DNA from: Diphasiastrum complanatum
Taxonomy: Eukaryota > Streptophyta > Lycopodiopsida > Lycopodiales > Lycopodiaceae
Assembly: GCA_029204225.1 (NCBI GenBank)
Contig: CM055098.1
Coordinates: 11,219,052 to 11,283,051, forward strand
DNA length: 64,000 nucleotides
Reading direction: 5' to 3'
The notes under the pieces are model-generated. The model was not told where the DNA came from and did not search any database. It saw only the letters and a list, made by a program, of their open reading frames with translations. The translations under genes and the position numbers were made by a program. This document shows positions 10,820-20,670 of the stretch, one piece after another. Numbering within the stretch: the stretch's first letter is position 1; each line of letters starts with the position of its first letter.

Positions 10820-11815
10820 ATGGCTTCAATTAGTAGCATACAATCCAAGATCTGTACAATTTTGAATTCGTTAGGATCTAACTTTCTAGCATGGAAAATG
10901 AAGACCTCGCTAATAATAAAGGGTAAAGGTTTATTCCCCTGGGTGGATGGCATAGAGGAGATGCCTACAACATCAGGCAAAGAGCTATGCAAATGGAGGG
11001 AAAAAAATGACAAGGCAGTAGCCTTGCTATCATCATCCATCAAGGATAGTCTCACACTTGACTTGGCTACACTCTCCAAAGCAAAGGAGATGTGGGATAC
11101 ACTGCTCACGAGATTTCAAACGAAATCATGCAGTAAAATAATGATGCTGGAAGATCAGCTGACAAAATCTATAGTGGGATGGAAAGGACCTCACTTGTTT
11201 TGTAAGGAAGATGAAGGATCTATTCCTGTCATTACACAATTCTGGAGCAGAAAATGCAGTGTCAGCGGACAAGCAGCTCACTTATGTTTTGAGAGCCTTA
11301 CCTAGATCTTTCCAAACAACCAGAACCCTGCTCACAAAAGATCCTACAATGACCCTCGAAAATACAATTGTCAAGATTTGAGAAGAAGTCGAGGGGGGAG
11401 AGAATCTTGATCACAAGGATGCTTCTGACCAAGCCCTCTACTGCAACAAAGAAAAGACAAAGAAACAATTCAAGCCTAAGAGGGCATTGAATCAAAGGCA
11501 GGATCATGATCAGCAAGCAGAGGGGACCAGCAAAGACAAGTGGAAGAATAAAAGCAGGTCAAAACAACAAGGTGTAGAAAAGAAGACTTGCATGAGATGC
11601 AAACGAGAAGGGCACACAGTCGATACATGCTGACTCAACCCAAAAATTGAGTATATCCACTGCCACAAGAAGGGTCATGCAGTCATGGATTGCCACCTGA
11701 ACCCAAGGAACAAATCAGCACATAACAGAAAGGAGAACAACAATAGTTTGTCCTATGTTGAGGAGCCAGAGAGCTCAAAAATGGGAAAGAGAGATCGAAC
11801 AAAAATTGTTCGACC
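10820..11815 (+). pseudogene. Copia-B gag, decayed
   Basis: The ATG at 10820 opens MASISSIQSKICTILNSLG, then GLFPWVDGIEEMPTTSGKEL and MWDTLLTRFQTKSCSKIM. The frame fails after about residue 115 by frameshift. Later pieces include LTYVLRALPRSFQTT and the zinc-knuckle region (11585-11700). The first knuckle, CMRCKREGHTVDTC, is complete but is followed by a stop where the related copy has Trp. The second has lost its first Cys (YIHCHKKGHAVMDC). Gag-A and gag-B share the double-knuckle plan, so the two families are related. Confidence 0.85.
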
Positions 11816-12616
11816 GCCTATTTGTGCAGATGTGTGTGTAGTGTCAACACCTAATTTTAGACTCAAGAGCTACCTCACACTTCGTGACATCAAGATGAAT
11901 TATGTCTGATTTTTGAAGTGTTGATCCTTCAAGATTCTTTGTTCTTGGAGATGGATCCAAACATCAAGTGAATGGTATTCGTTCACTATGGCTCAACGTG
12001 AATGGCAGAGACAAACGACTTGAAGATGTTTTGTTCGTGCCTACACTGTAGCAGGACTTGCTTTCTGTGGCAAGGATAGCTGATGCAGGGATGCATGTGA
12101 TGTTCTCGGATGAAGCCTGCAACATTATTGATGCTAGTACCAGTAGCCTGATCACTCAACGCATAAGAAAAGATAATCTATTTCACCTGAACGTAGGCCT
12201 GTCTGCAGATGAAGTGCATCAGACTCGTGATGGTTTTCCAGACACTCTGTGGCACAGGAGACTATGTCATATGAACTCAATGGCACTTTTTCAAGCAAGC
12301 CATCATAGAGCAATAATAGGGGTCAGCATCTTGAATGCAAACAATTCGACCACCTGTGATGCATGCTTGAAGGGTAAGATATCACAAACTCCATTTGTCA
12401 AAGACTCCTACAGAACAAGTAAGATTTTGGAGTTAGTGCATCCTGACATCTGTGGGCCATTCAATGTGATCTCAGTAGGAGGCTCAAAATATTACATTAC
12501 CTTCATTGATAATTATACTAAATTCACCAGAGTGTATTTCATTCAGAATAGGCCAGACACATTTGATAAATTCATAGAGTATGTGAATTGGACAGAGAGA
12601 TGCACTGGCAACAAAG
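11816..12616 (+). pseudogene. Copia-B protease - integrase fragment
   Basis: The protease region near 11852 reads LDSRATSHFVTS: the Gly of D-S-G is Arg, so it should be inactive. The frame 12058-12660 holds LSVARIADAGMHVMFSDEAC, the HHCC motif (LWHRRLCHMN, then CDACLKGKI), VHPDICGPF with the first catalytic Asp, and YYITFIDNYTKFTRVYF. It breaks off at 12616, the right-hand breakpoint of the inversion; the last part of that frame (12617-12660) is already unrelated antisense Copia-A. Confidence 0.85.
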
Positions 12617-13789
12617 TGTCGTCTGCTAGATATAACAATGATCCAATCAGCCTACATTAGGGTGTTTTGGCCATTCGCTTCTCTTCCTCGAGATATTGCT
12701 CCAAGTATCATGGGAGTATGCACACCTTTGTATTCGAGCATGTTGAAGTCTTCAATGATATTTTGAGTGTACGTTTGTTGGTGAAGATATAACTTACTAC
12801 CTTCAAAGTCTCTTTGAATCTGCAAGCCTAGATAGATTTTAGCTTCTCCTAGGTTAGCATCTTAAATATTTCAGAAATGTCTCTTTTGACATCTGAAATT
12901 AACTTATCTCTCCTTGAGAAAATAAGCATGTCATCAACAAAGACATCTAGAATGATCATTTCCTTTTGCACATGCTTGCTATAGACATTTGATTCAACAA
13001 ATACAGGTTTGAAGCCAGAGGAACGTAGTGCTTCGTCCTTCTTTCTATGCCATTGTTTGGTTGCCTGTTTCAAACCATAAATGTTTTTATTTATGTGACA
13101 TCTGAATCTGGATATTCTTGGTTTACAAAACCAAGTGGTTGGTCCATGAATAAGTCTTCTTCCAATTCTGTATGCAAAAAAGCAGTCTTCTCATCCACAA
13201 TATGGATTTTCAAATCAAGAGCCACTACATACGCGAATAACAAGCGAATTGATGTATGTTTGACTATCGGTGAGAAAATATCAGTGTAGTCGATCTCATA
13301 CTTTTATGAAAATCCTTTAGCAACCAACCTTGCTTTGTATCTGATGCTTTCGCCATCAGGACCTGTTTTGATCTTGTAGACCCACTTGCATTTGACTGGT
13401 TTTCTGCCATCAGGTATAGGTGCAAGTGTCCATACGATGTTCTTATACATGGATGACATATTGTCCTCCATTGCCTGAATCGAACAATCTTTATCTGGTC
13501 CATCAATAGCTTCCTCGAATATCCGAGGTTCATCAGAGAAACCACAAAATTTAATGCCTTTATTAAAAACATCTTGACCATACCTTTTTGGTGGTTTACA
13601 TTGTCTGTCAGATCTTCTCACACGCTTTAAGATAGGATTTACAGGTAGTTCAAATATCTCTACTTTGATTTTGACTCCTTCAATTCTCTGACTTTTGTTG
13701 GCTTGGTACATGGCTTCCATCTTCATGTGACATAGCCTCTTGTGCCACAATATATCTATCGATTCTTGAGTTTGATTTGCTTGTTCGAT
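12617..13789 (-). pseudogene. Copia-A RT fused to integrase zinc region, integrase core deleted
   Basis: Minus-strand pieces: 13750-13304 runs LWHKRLCHMKMEAMYQA-type sequence from MWHKRLCH, then QRIEGVKIK, and goes straight into VEIFELPVNP and the RT start (GRKPVKCKWVYKIK). The whole integrase catalytic core between them is missing, and the frame stays open across the join. The second piece, 13073-12849, carries the RT active site VFVDDMLIFSRR. The same core deletion is in the copies at about 28290 and 45390. The right-hand neighbour is the protease/gag part of the same element. Confidence 0.85.
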
Positions 13790-15113
13790 TCAAGTTTGAA
13801 TATTCAAGTGATACAAATTTCCTTTTCTGTTGCCTTTAGCAACCAGGCTATCAGAATCTTCCTCGAACAATTTACAAGAGTTCTTTGTGAAGGTTACTGA
13901 CATCCCTGTATCGACTATCTTAGCTACGAATAGACGATCTTTGTCAAGAGTAGAGACATAGAGAACTTCCTCCAGTTTCTTGTCATCCTGATTCGTGTCT
14001 AGCCATAGTACACCAGTTTCATCAAGCACGTGCTTAGAACCGTCTCCAAGTATAATGAATCTCGAATAGTTTGTCTTCTTGTACTTAGCCAATATTTGTT
14101 TTGAGGAAACAAAATGTGAGGTGGATCTTGAATCAAGTACTACTTCTTGAGTTTTGGAATTAGGTGAATAACATAGATCAGCACTAACATAAACTGTTGA
14201 GCTCCTTGTTGTCCTGCCTTCTCTTCTCTGGAGCATTCTGCTTTGTCTTTGACATAGTTTGAATCTGAAAATTTGCTTCAATTCTGCTCCTTGTTTCTGG
14301 GATTTTAATAGCAGTCTATTGCTGCATGACCCTGTTTATGACAATGAATGCATTTAGTCTTTGAGTTTAACCAGCACTTATCTTCCTTGTGACCTGATCT
14401 TTTGCATCTACTGCAGATCTTCTAATCACCAGAATTTTTCTGTTGTTTTCCATATTGTCGATCATTTGTCTTAGACTCATTTTTTTTTGACGACTCCCTC
14501 TTAAACTTAGACTTCTTAGAAGATTTATTCTTCTGAGTAAATAGAGCATTTTCGGAATCACCATTGTCATCATAGCATTCATGAGCTTCTACTTCCTCTT
14601 TAACTCCGTCTATTGCCTTTTGAAGTGTCATTGTCGCATATTTCACCAATAAGATTCGAGCTGTGTGGAATGACCTGGGTAGGGCTTGAAGAAAATAACT
14701 AAGCTGTTTTTTCCTTTGAAATTGCGTTTTCAGTGCCAGAATTATTCAAGGAAATAAACAGCTCTTTTATCTTTTGTACGAATGTGTTCAGGTCTTTGTC
14801 GTCCCATTGTAGGTAAGTTAATTGGTCTTCCAAGAACATGATTTGATTATGAGATCGAGTCTCATTCTTAGTTTCCAATTCTTCCCATAAATCTTTTGTG
14901 TTTGAAATTGATGTAAGGTCTAGCATTATATTGTCATGCACTGAAGACGCAATAATTGCTATAGCTTTGTCATTTCTAAAATTCCATTCTCGAAGTTCTT
15001 TGCTAGGAGTAGCTATTGGCTTCTCCGCTATTGGTTCTACCCATTGCCAAAGACCTTTGCCCTTCAATATGAGTGATGTCTTTAATTTCCAACTCAAATA
15101 GTTTGAACCTTCT
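13790..15113 (-). pseudogene. Copia-A protease and gag (integrase-deleted subfamily)
   Basis: Protease (14281-13790) reads VVLDSRSTSHFVSSKQ; the D-S-R replaces D-S-G. Gag lies at about 15097-14290: LKTSLILKGKGLWQWVEP, LTYLQWDDKDLNTFVQKIK, then the double zinc knuckle (CSRCKRSGHKEDKC and CIHCHKQGHAAIDC) after a TAG at 14422-14424. Gag lacks about its first 22 residues because the sequence switches to spacer at 15113. The TAG, the D-S-R and the truncated start all recur at 28401-29728 and 45570-46828. Confidence 0.85.
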
Positions 15114-15784
15114 CTATGCTTGTTTCATTGTAAGTTGTTATTTGTCTCTCAAACAAAATTTTTGGGTGCAAAAGAGAAAGGAAGTATCTAAAGAGGGTCG
15201 TAGATTTTCTTGCCATATGCATGGAAAATCTGCTGTAGAGAAAGAACCAACATGACGAAACTAACCAAACTAATGAAGCATAGATTGCTAAGAAAAAATG
15301 AAATCCAAGCTACTGAAGCAAGCAACTAATGTACATACATCTAAAAGTCAATGAGCTCTTTGAAAGTGCTACAAAGATTGAGAAATGTAGAGGACGACAT
15401 TTGGAAAGACTTTTCCTAGTACGATCCACATGAAGATGCACCCCAAAGGCATAGACCAAAGACACCCACCATGACCAAAATCAGCTTCTTTGTTGTCAAA
15501 TGAAATGCGAATAGAAATAATAAATCAACAATAATGTTCATTCCAATAAGATCTGAAACAACATCATCAGTGCTATAAATTAATGGGTAAATCTCCCATT
15601 AAGTGGTAGCATTAGGAATAATCATTTATGCATTTACACATTCAAAATAATAACTAGTTAAAAGGAGCGCGTCGGGCCTCCAAATGGATTGTTGTCCCTA
15701 TAAACATGGATTTTCTCCCTTAACACTCTATACGTTATAGCTTACAGTTACACCCATCAATTAATTAGTTATATAGAATGTAGC

Positions 15785-15895
<111 letters not shown>

Positions 15896-16434
15896 AACAA
15901 TGATAGTTAGAACATGTCTCTCCAACCACTTGCACACAAACTTTGTTTAAGCTTTCATTTACAAAGAGCTCAGGTTGATCTTCATTTTGATTCAAAAAAG
16001 TTTATTTGATGTCATACATAAACATTTTCATTGAGTGTGCGTACTTCAATCTCAAGCCTTGAGGAAGACAAGTGAGCTTCAACTTGACATATTTACTTAT
16101 GTTTAGGCATAAGCTGCTAATTTAAATTGAGACAACTATAGAAGACTGATGATGGACTACACATTGAAACAATGATGGGCTACAAATATGTATGTACACA
16201 TTTAATGGGTTTTTTTGTTATTTCAAACCATCAAATAATAATCAACGGTGCAGGAGACTCTAGTGCATGAAGAGTCGGGAATAGTTTCTATTCTCTCTAT
16301 AAATGAGACACCTAGGCTAAATCAAAATCAACCTTTTGGATAGTTGACACGAAGATGTAGTGGAGCTCTTGGCAATATAGAATGGATACAAGGAGATTTT
16401 GTTAGGGCTCATGGGCCTTATACATCTTGCATTC

Positions 16435-16468
<34 letters not shown>

Positions 16469-16489
16469 GAGGGAGGGAGGGAGGGGGGG
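16435..16489. repeat. (GA)n tract running into a G-rich block
   Basis: About 30 bp of GA are followed by G-runs of 5, 3, 3, 3 and 7 separated by single A (16465-16489), a G-quadruplex-type pattern. At 48110-48143 the same site holds GA followed by 18 consecutive G. At 30986-31134 it holds about 149 bp of GA with no G block. Confidence 0.95.
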
Positions 16490-16751
16490 ATATGTTGACT
16501 ATATCTATTCAATCCATTTCAAATGAGTCTGAATCACTTTTAAATTTAGCATTAGAGGAGTTTTGAATCCAAAAAAGACCCTTTGTAAAGATTCTTTTTA
16601 TATTTTTTCTCAAATTCTCCTTACACATGAACCAATCAAAACACTCAAATTTGAAATCTACGTAACGTAACTTTTTGAGTCCACATTTTAATTCCACACT
16701 AAAAATGGCATAACTTTTTAGTGGTAAGTCCAAATATAGCGGAGTTTAGTG

Positions 16752-16784
16752 CATTGGAAAGTACTCGACACGGGCTTTCCAATG
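16752..16784. repeat. Inverted repeat in spacer
   Basis: CATTGGAAAG and CTTTCCAATG form a perfect 10-bp inverted repeat with a 13-base loop. It is kept exactly at 48409-48441. Confidence 0.7.
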
Positions 16785-17136
16785 ATATGTTATGTGACAC
16801 AGTTTTGAGCCACGATTAAAAAGTTATGACAAGTCAAAAGTATTAGTGTTATAATATTTTAATATTATAAACTACATCTTGCACAAATTCTTAAAGGGTC
16901 TTTTTGGAGCTCAAAACTCCTCTAATGTGTGAGATGAGAATAGAGCTATCTAAACAATGGTTTTTTTTAATTTAGTGAAATCTACATATTTTTATTCAAG
17001 ATGCTACTCATGTTGAAGTGGATGAGGGGGAACCTGTAAAAGATTATGCAGATGCCAACTAAGCCCAATGTGTTATTGTCAAAGATTTGCATGTGGCAAC
17101 TTAGGCCAATGTGGTATTGTTCACATTACCGGAACG

Positions 17137-17205
17137 CTCTTTGAATCTACAAGCCTATATAGATTTTAGATTCTCCTAGGTTAATATTTCAGAAATGTCT
17201 CTTTT
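17137..17205 (-). pseudogene. Sliver of Copia-A RT
   Basis: About 69 bp match the Copia-A RT region at 12808-12890 (CTCTTTGAATCTRCAAGCC, then AGAAATGTCTCTTTT). It sits between the truncated spacer and the Copia-C LTR. It shows that this unit had already lost most of its retroelement block, and that Copia-C inserted into Copia-A RT. Confidence 0.8.
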
Positions 17206-17752
17206 TGTGAAAATATTGTAAAATTAAAATAATATTTAACTTAGGGATTCAAGTTTTGGGGTTTGTTCAAAGTTGAGGTAGACTAGTCTAGTAACTTTCC
17301 AAGTTGAGTCAAGGTAGATTTTTAGTCTCCATAGTGATGCGTAGGTCTAGAACCTATCAAGAAGCATGTGAGGCTACTCTTGTAGGTGAAGGATTCTCAA
17401 AAAGAGAGATTCTCAAGTCTTATCCATTTCTCTTTTTGTCATCTAGTAGAGAGGTAGAGTCAATGTGGCATCTAGGTTGCTTTCTCTCTCCACGAGTTCT
17501 AGAAGGCCTCTGTATTATAAATAAGGTGGCTTTGTACCTCAATAAAACACTTCTTCAAGTAAAGCTTCCATTTGATCCATTGGAGGTGTAATGATAGTTA
17601 GATTGTGATGAATGCTCTTGCCTTCTTGCTAACTAGCTTGCCAATGTTTTCCATCTCTTTGTTTTTGAGAATAGAAGCTAGTTTAGTGTGCAAACATTCA
17701 TTTCCTTGATCCTTGTACTTGCAGTTGGTTCACACGTGTGAAAACGTTCTCA
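17206..17752 (+). repeat. Copia-C 5' LTR (547 bp)
   Basis: It begins TGTGAAAATATTG and ends GAAAACGTTCTCA, directly before the primer site. A perfect 14-bp palindrome TTCACACGTGTGAA (G-box core CACGTG) sits at 17729-17742 near its 3' end. Confidence 0.8.
17516..17523 (+). promoter_or_regulatory. TATA box in Copia-C LTR
   Basis: TATAAATA about 310 bp into the LTR, a usual place for the U3 promoter. Predicted from sequence only. Confidence 0.45.
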
Positions 17753-17764
17753 TGGTATCAGAGC
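17753..17764 (+). other. Copia-C primer-binding site
   Basis: TGGTATCAGAGC follows the LTR end CA directly and complements initiator tRNA-Met. Confidence 0.9.
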
Positions 17765-18509
17765 TTGATAGGAGAATACACATCTAATCATTGCTTTATC
17801 GAATGGAATGACTTCTGATCATTGTTGATGAAATTTTGCCTCTTACTGGCACTCGATTTTGAGATAACTAGATTCACTCTTATCATCACTTATTAACATA
17901 TTTTTTTCTCTGATTTCAGAGTTGTATGGCCTACTGTAGCAGCACGTGTGAGGCCTCTAATCAAGATAGAGTGGGGGCTATGTTACTTCTCATCTCTTCC
18001 ATCCATGTAGCATATGAATAGGAAGCTAATCAAGGCTAGTTTGTGATGCAAGTGACCTCAAGAGGATTTGTGGATCCTAAGGAGAGTTCTTGACATTCAA
18101 GTGAGGCATGTTGAAGAAGAAAAACAGAGTTTTACATGCTTGAAGGCTGTACTATCTAAGATCCCTTATTGTAGGAGTCAAAAATAGCAAATTTTGACTA
18201 TTTTTCAATTTTCTTCAATCCAAGAAGAATTGTTTGGATCTATGATCCTATGAATGGATGAAAATTTCTAAATGATAAATCTGATTTTTTTAAGCTATTT
18301 CACACGTGTGAACTCAGATTTACTTCATCCACTTTTGCTTTGAAAAAATTAGTGCAAATTTTGTCTAGCACCTAGAAATTGGAACTTTTGGCCTTCTTTG
18401 AGTTCTCAATCATTTGTTAGCTTGATTCCAAATAATCAATAGTCTACATTTGATTAGTTTTGAACCTTTGAAAACATTCATTTAGAAAGCCAAAATCAAT
18501 TCTCTAGAT

Positions 18510-19974
18510 ATGACTTCAATGGGATCTTATCTATTAGAACAAGGTGAAAGACTCACCTCTACAAATTATAGTACATGGAAAGTGAGGATAAAATCAATTC
18601 TTGTACTTCAAGATCTAATAGATATAGTGAATGGGAATGAGGAGGAACCAAATAATCCTCAAGAAATTCCCAAATTCAAGAAAAGAGCACAAGTTGCTCT
18701 TCATGTTTTGAAGCTAAATGTCTCCAATGAAGTCCTAAGAGAGATTAGTTTTTGTGTCAATGCTCAAGAAGCATGGAGTACTCTTCAATCTATTTACGAG
18801 TCTAAAAACACTTCTAGAATCCTTACTCTAAGAAATATGATCTTTCAAATTTTTGAAAGAAAGGATGAAAGTGCTTCATCCTATGTTTCTAGAGTTAAGG
18901 ATCTCCATAAAGATCTTTGTTGCATAGGTGATTCTATCAAATCCAAGGAAATAGTTCAACTTATCTTGAATGGACTAAGTGAAGATTTTGATACCACTGT
19001 CCAATCTTATGCAATTAAAGAGGACTTACCCTCTTTAGAAGGCTTGCAAGGAGTCTTGATAACCGAGGAGTATAGGCATCAAACTCGAATTGCAAGATTT
19101 GAGAGATTATCTCTCAAAGATGGAGGAAGTGATCAAGCACTCTTCATCAAATCCAAGGAGAAGAGAAAAGACAAGAAGAATGGCAAGAGCTCCAAGGACA
19201 ACACAAGAGCAATGGAGAAGAGATCTGAGGAGGAACCAAGCTGATCCAATGTGAAGAAGAACAAGTACAAGGTTACTTGTTTCTCATGTGGCAAAAAGGG
19301 GCATTTTGCCTCTCAATGCTACAAAAGGAAAAAGCAAGCCAACATCACTTGTGAAGATGAATCTCCTTGTGACAAAAAAGATTCACTTATGATGTCTAAC
19401 TTTTCATCTTCCTCTTTCAAGCATTCTAATGTATGGTGGCTAGATAGTGGTGCCTCATCCCACACGAGTAGTGATAAAAACTCTTTTTGTAATCTTGTAC
19501 CATACAAAGGATCTAGAAGCTGTATCTATACAACAAATTATGAGGAATGCATGATAGAAGGCATAGGAAGCATATCTCTAGATAAGCTTGATCTCATTGA
19601 TGTGCTCTATGTTCCTAGTTTGACTAAAAATCTAATAAGTGTAGGCCAACTCAATGATGGTGGTCTACAAGTAGATTTTAAAGATGGTACTTGCATGATC
19701 ACAAAAGATGATTATATAATAGCATCATGTTCTCAATTTGGAAGGTTATTCAAGCTTGATGGAAATGAAAATGTTAATCTTTGCTTGGATATTGTGCTAC
19801 AAGGAAAGCTCTGAAGTGAAGATCTATGGCATAGGAGGTTGGGCCATCCCAACTCCAAGGCCATGCAATCTATGTGCAAGTTGGAGCTAGCTCATGGTTT
19901 GCCTAAGTCCATGATCAAGGAGCCAAGTCCTTGTGATGCATGTGCATTGGCCAAATCACATGCAAGGCCACATC
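18510..19974 (+). pseudogene. Copia-C gag - protease - integrase N-terminus
   Basis: Gag starts at 18510 (MTSMGSYLLEQGERLTSTN) and has a UBN2-type core (TWKVRIKSIL, then LNGLSEDFDTTVQ). A TGA at 19242-19244 interrupts the frame. Reading continues in the same frame through the zinc knuckle CFSCGKKGHFASQC and the protease motif WWLDSGASSHT, whose D-S-G is intact. A second in-frame TGA is at 19812-19814. After it comes the HHCC region (LWHRRLGHPNS, then CDACALAKSHA). At 19974 Copia-D is inserted; the reading frame resumes exactly at 26138. Two stops are the only damage in this half. Confidence 0.9.
19970..19974. other. Target-site duplication of Copia-D, left
   Basis: ACATC directly before the LTR. 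The same five bases follow the other LTR at 26133-26137. Five bases is the usual Ty1/copia footprint. Confidence 0.95.
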
Positions 19975-20656
19975 TGTAAAAATTACAGCAAATAAGGATC
20001 CTAAAACACTTGAAATGATGAGGGAAACAATAGATTATGATTTCATAAGATTAGCACAAGTTGAACCATCAAAATCCATCAAAAATCTATGCTTGAACCT
20101 CACTAAATGGCCCAAATCCTAGAAGAAGGCTTCACACATGTGAAAGTACGGCCTCCCACAGTCTGAGTACTGTACACCAGACCTACATTCAATCCTATAA
20201 TCATTAGTAATCACAAGTACTCAAACAATTATGAACATAGAGAGCAATTGCACCATTATGAGAGAAAAAACATGAAATTGCTTGATTGATTTTGGTGAGA
20301 TATCATCACCTATATATACATGATCCATCACGGTTTTGGGCAGGTATGAGTAGCCCTAAACCTATCCCTAATGCTAATTTTGGTGGATCTTTCATCCCTA
20401 CCAAGTTAGGGTTGGAATCTTGGAGATCCCTCAACAATGCAAAAATTACCAAAAATAGCTCCTATTTTTTCTCCCTTGTATCTAAGCATAATTTGGACTC
20501 ATTCCAAAGGTTCTAACACTTAGGTCTACTTGAGAACATCCTTATGAATGGAATCCTATGCTATTTGGCACGTGTGACAAGCCACATCATGACCATCTAA
20601 CTATTTACAAGTCATATGACCAAAACTAGTCAAGCTAGAATTGTGAATTTTTAACA
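19975..20656 (-). repeat. Copia-D 3' LTR
   Basis: In element orientation it starts TGTTAAAAATTC and ends GTAATTTTTACA, so the ends form an imperfect inverted repeat. 682 bp. It contains TATATATA at 20311-20318. Confidence 0.97.
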
Positions 20657-20670
20657 CTCCTCCTCACTAT
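20657..20670 (-). other. Copia-D polypurine tract
   Basis: On the minus strand the bases are ATAGTGAGGAGGAG, lying between the gag-pol stop codon and the 3' LTR. There is no spare sequence between coding end, tract and LTR. Confidence 0.85.

Noticed and set aside
14898-15101. Frames on the strand opposite gag (also 29484-29717, 46586-46819 and 59323-59601)
   Set aside because: They are antisense shadows of the conserved Copia-A gag sequence.
16344-16526. Open frame rich in Arg-Glu repeats (also 47478-47666 and 61538-61791)
   Set aside because: It is only the translation of the GA/CT microsatellites; there is no homology or codon structure.
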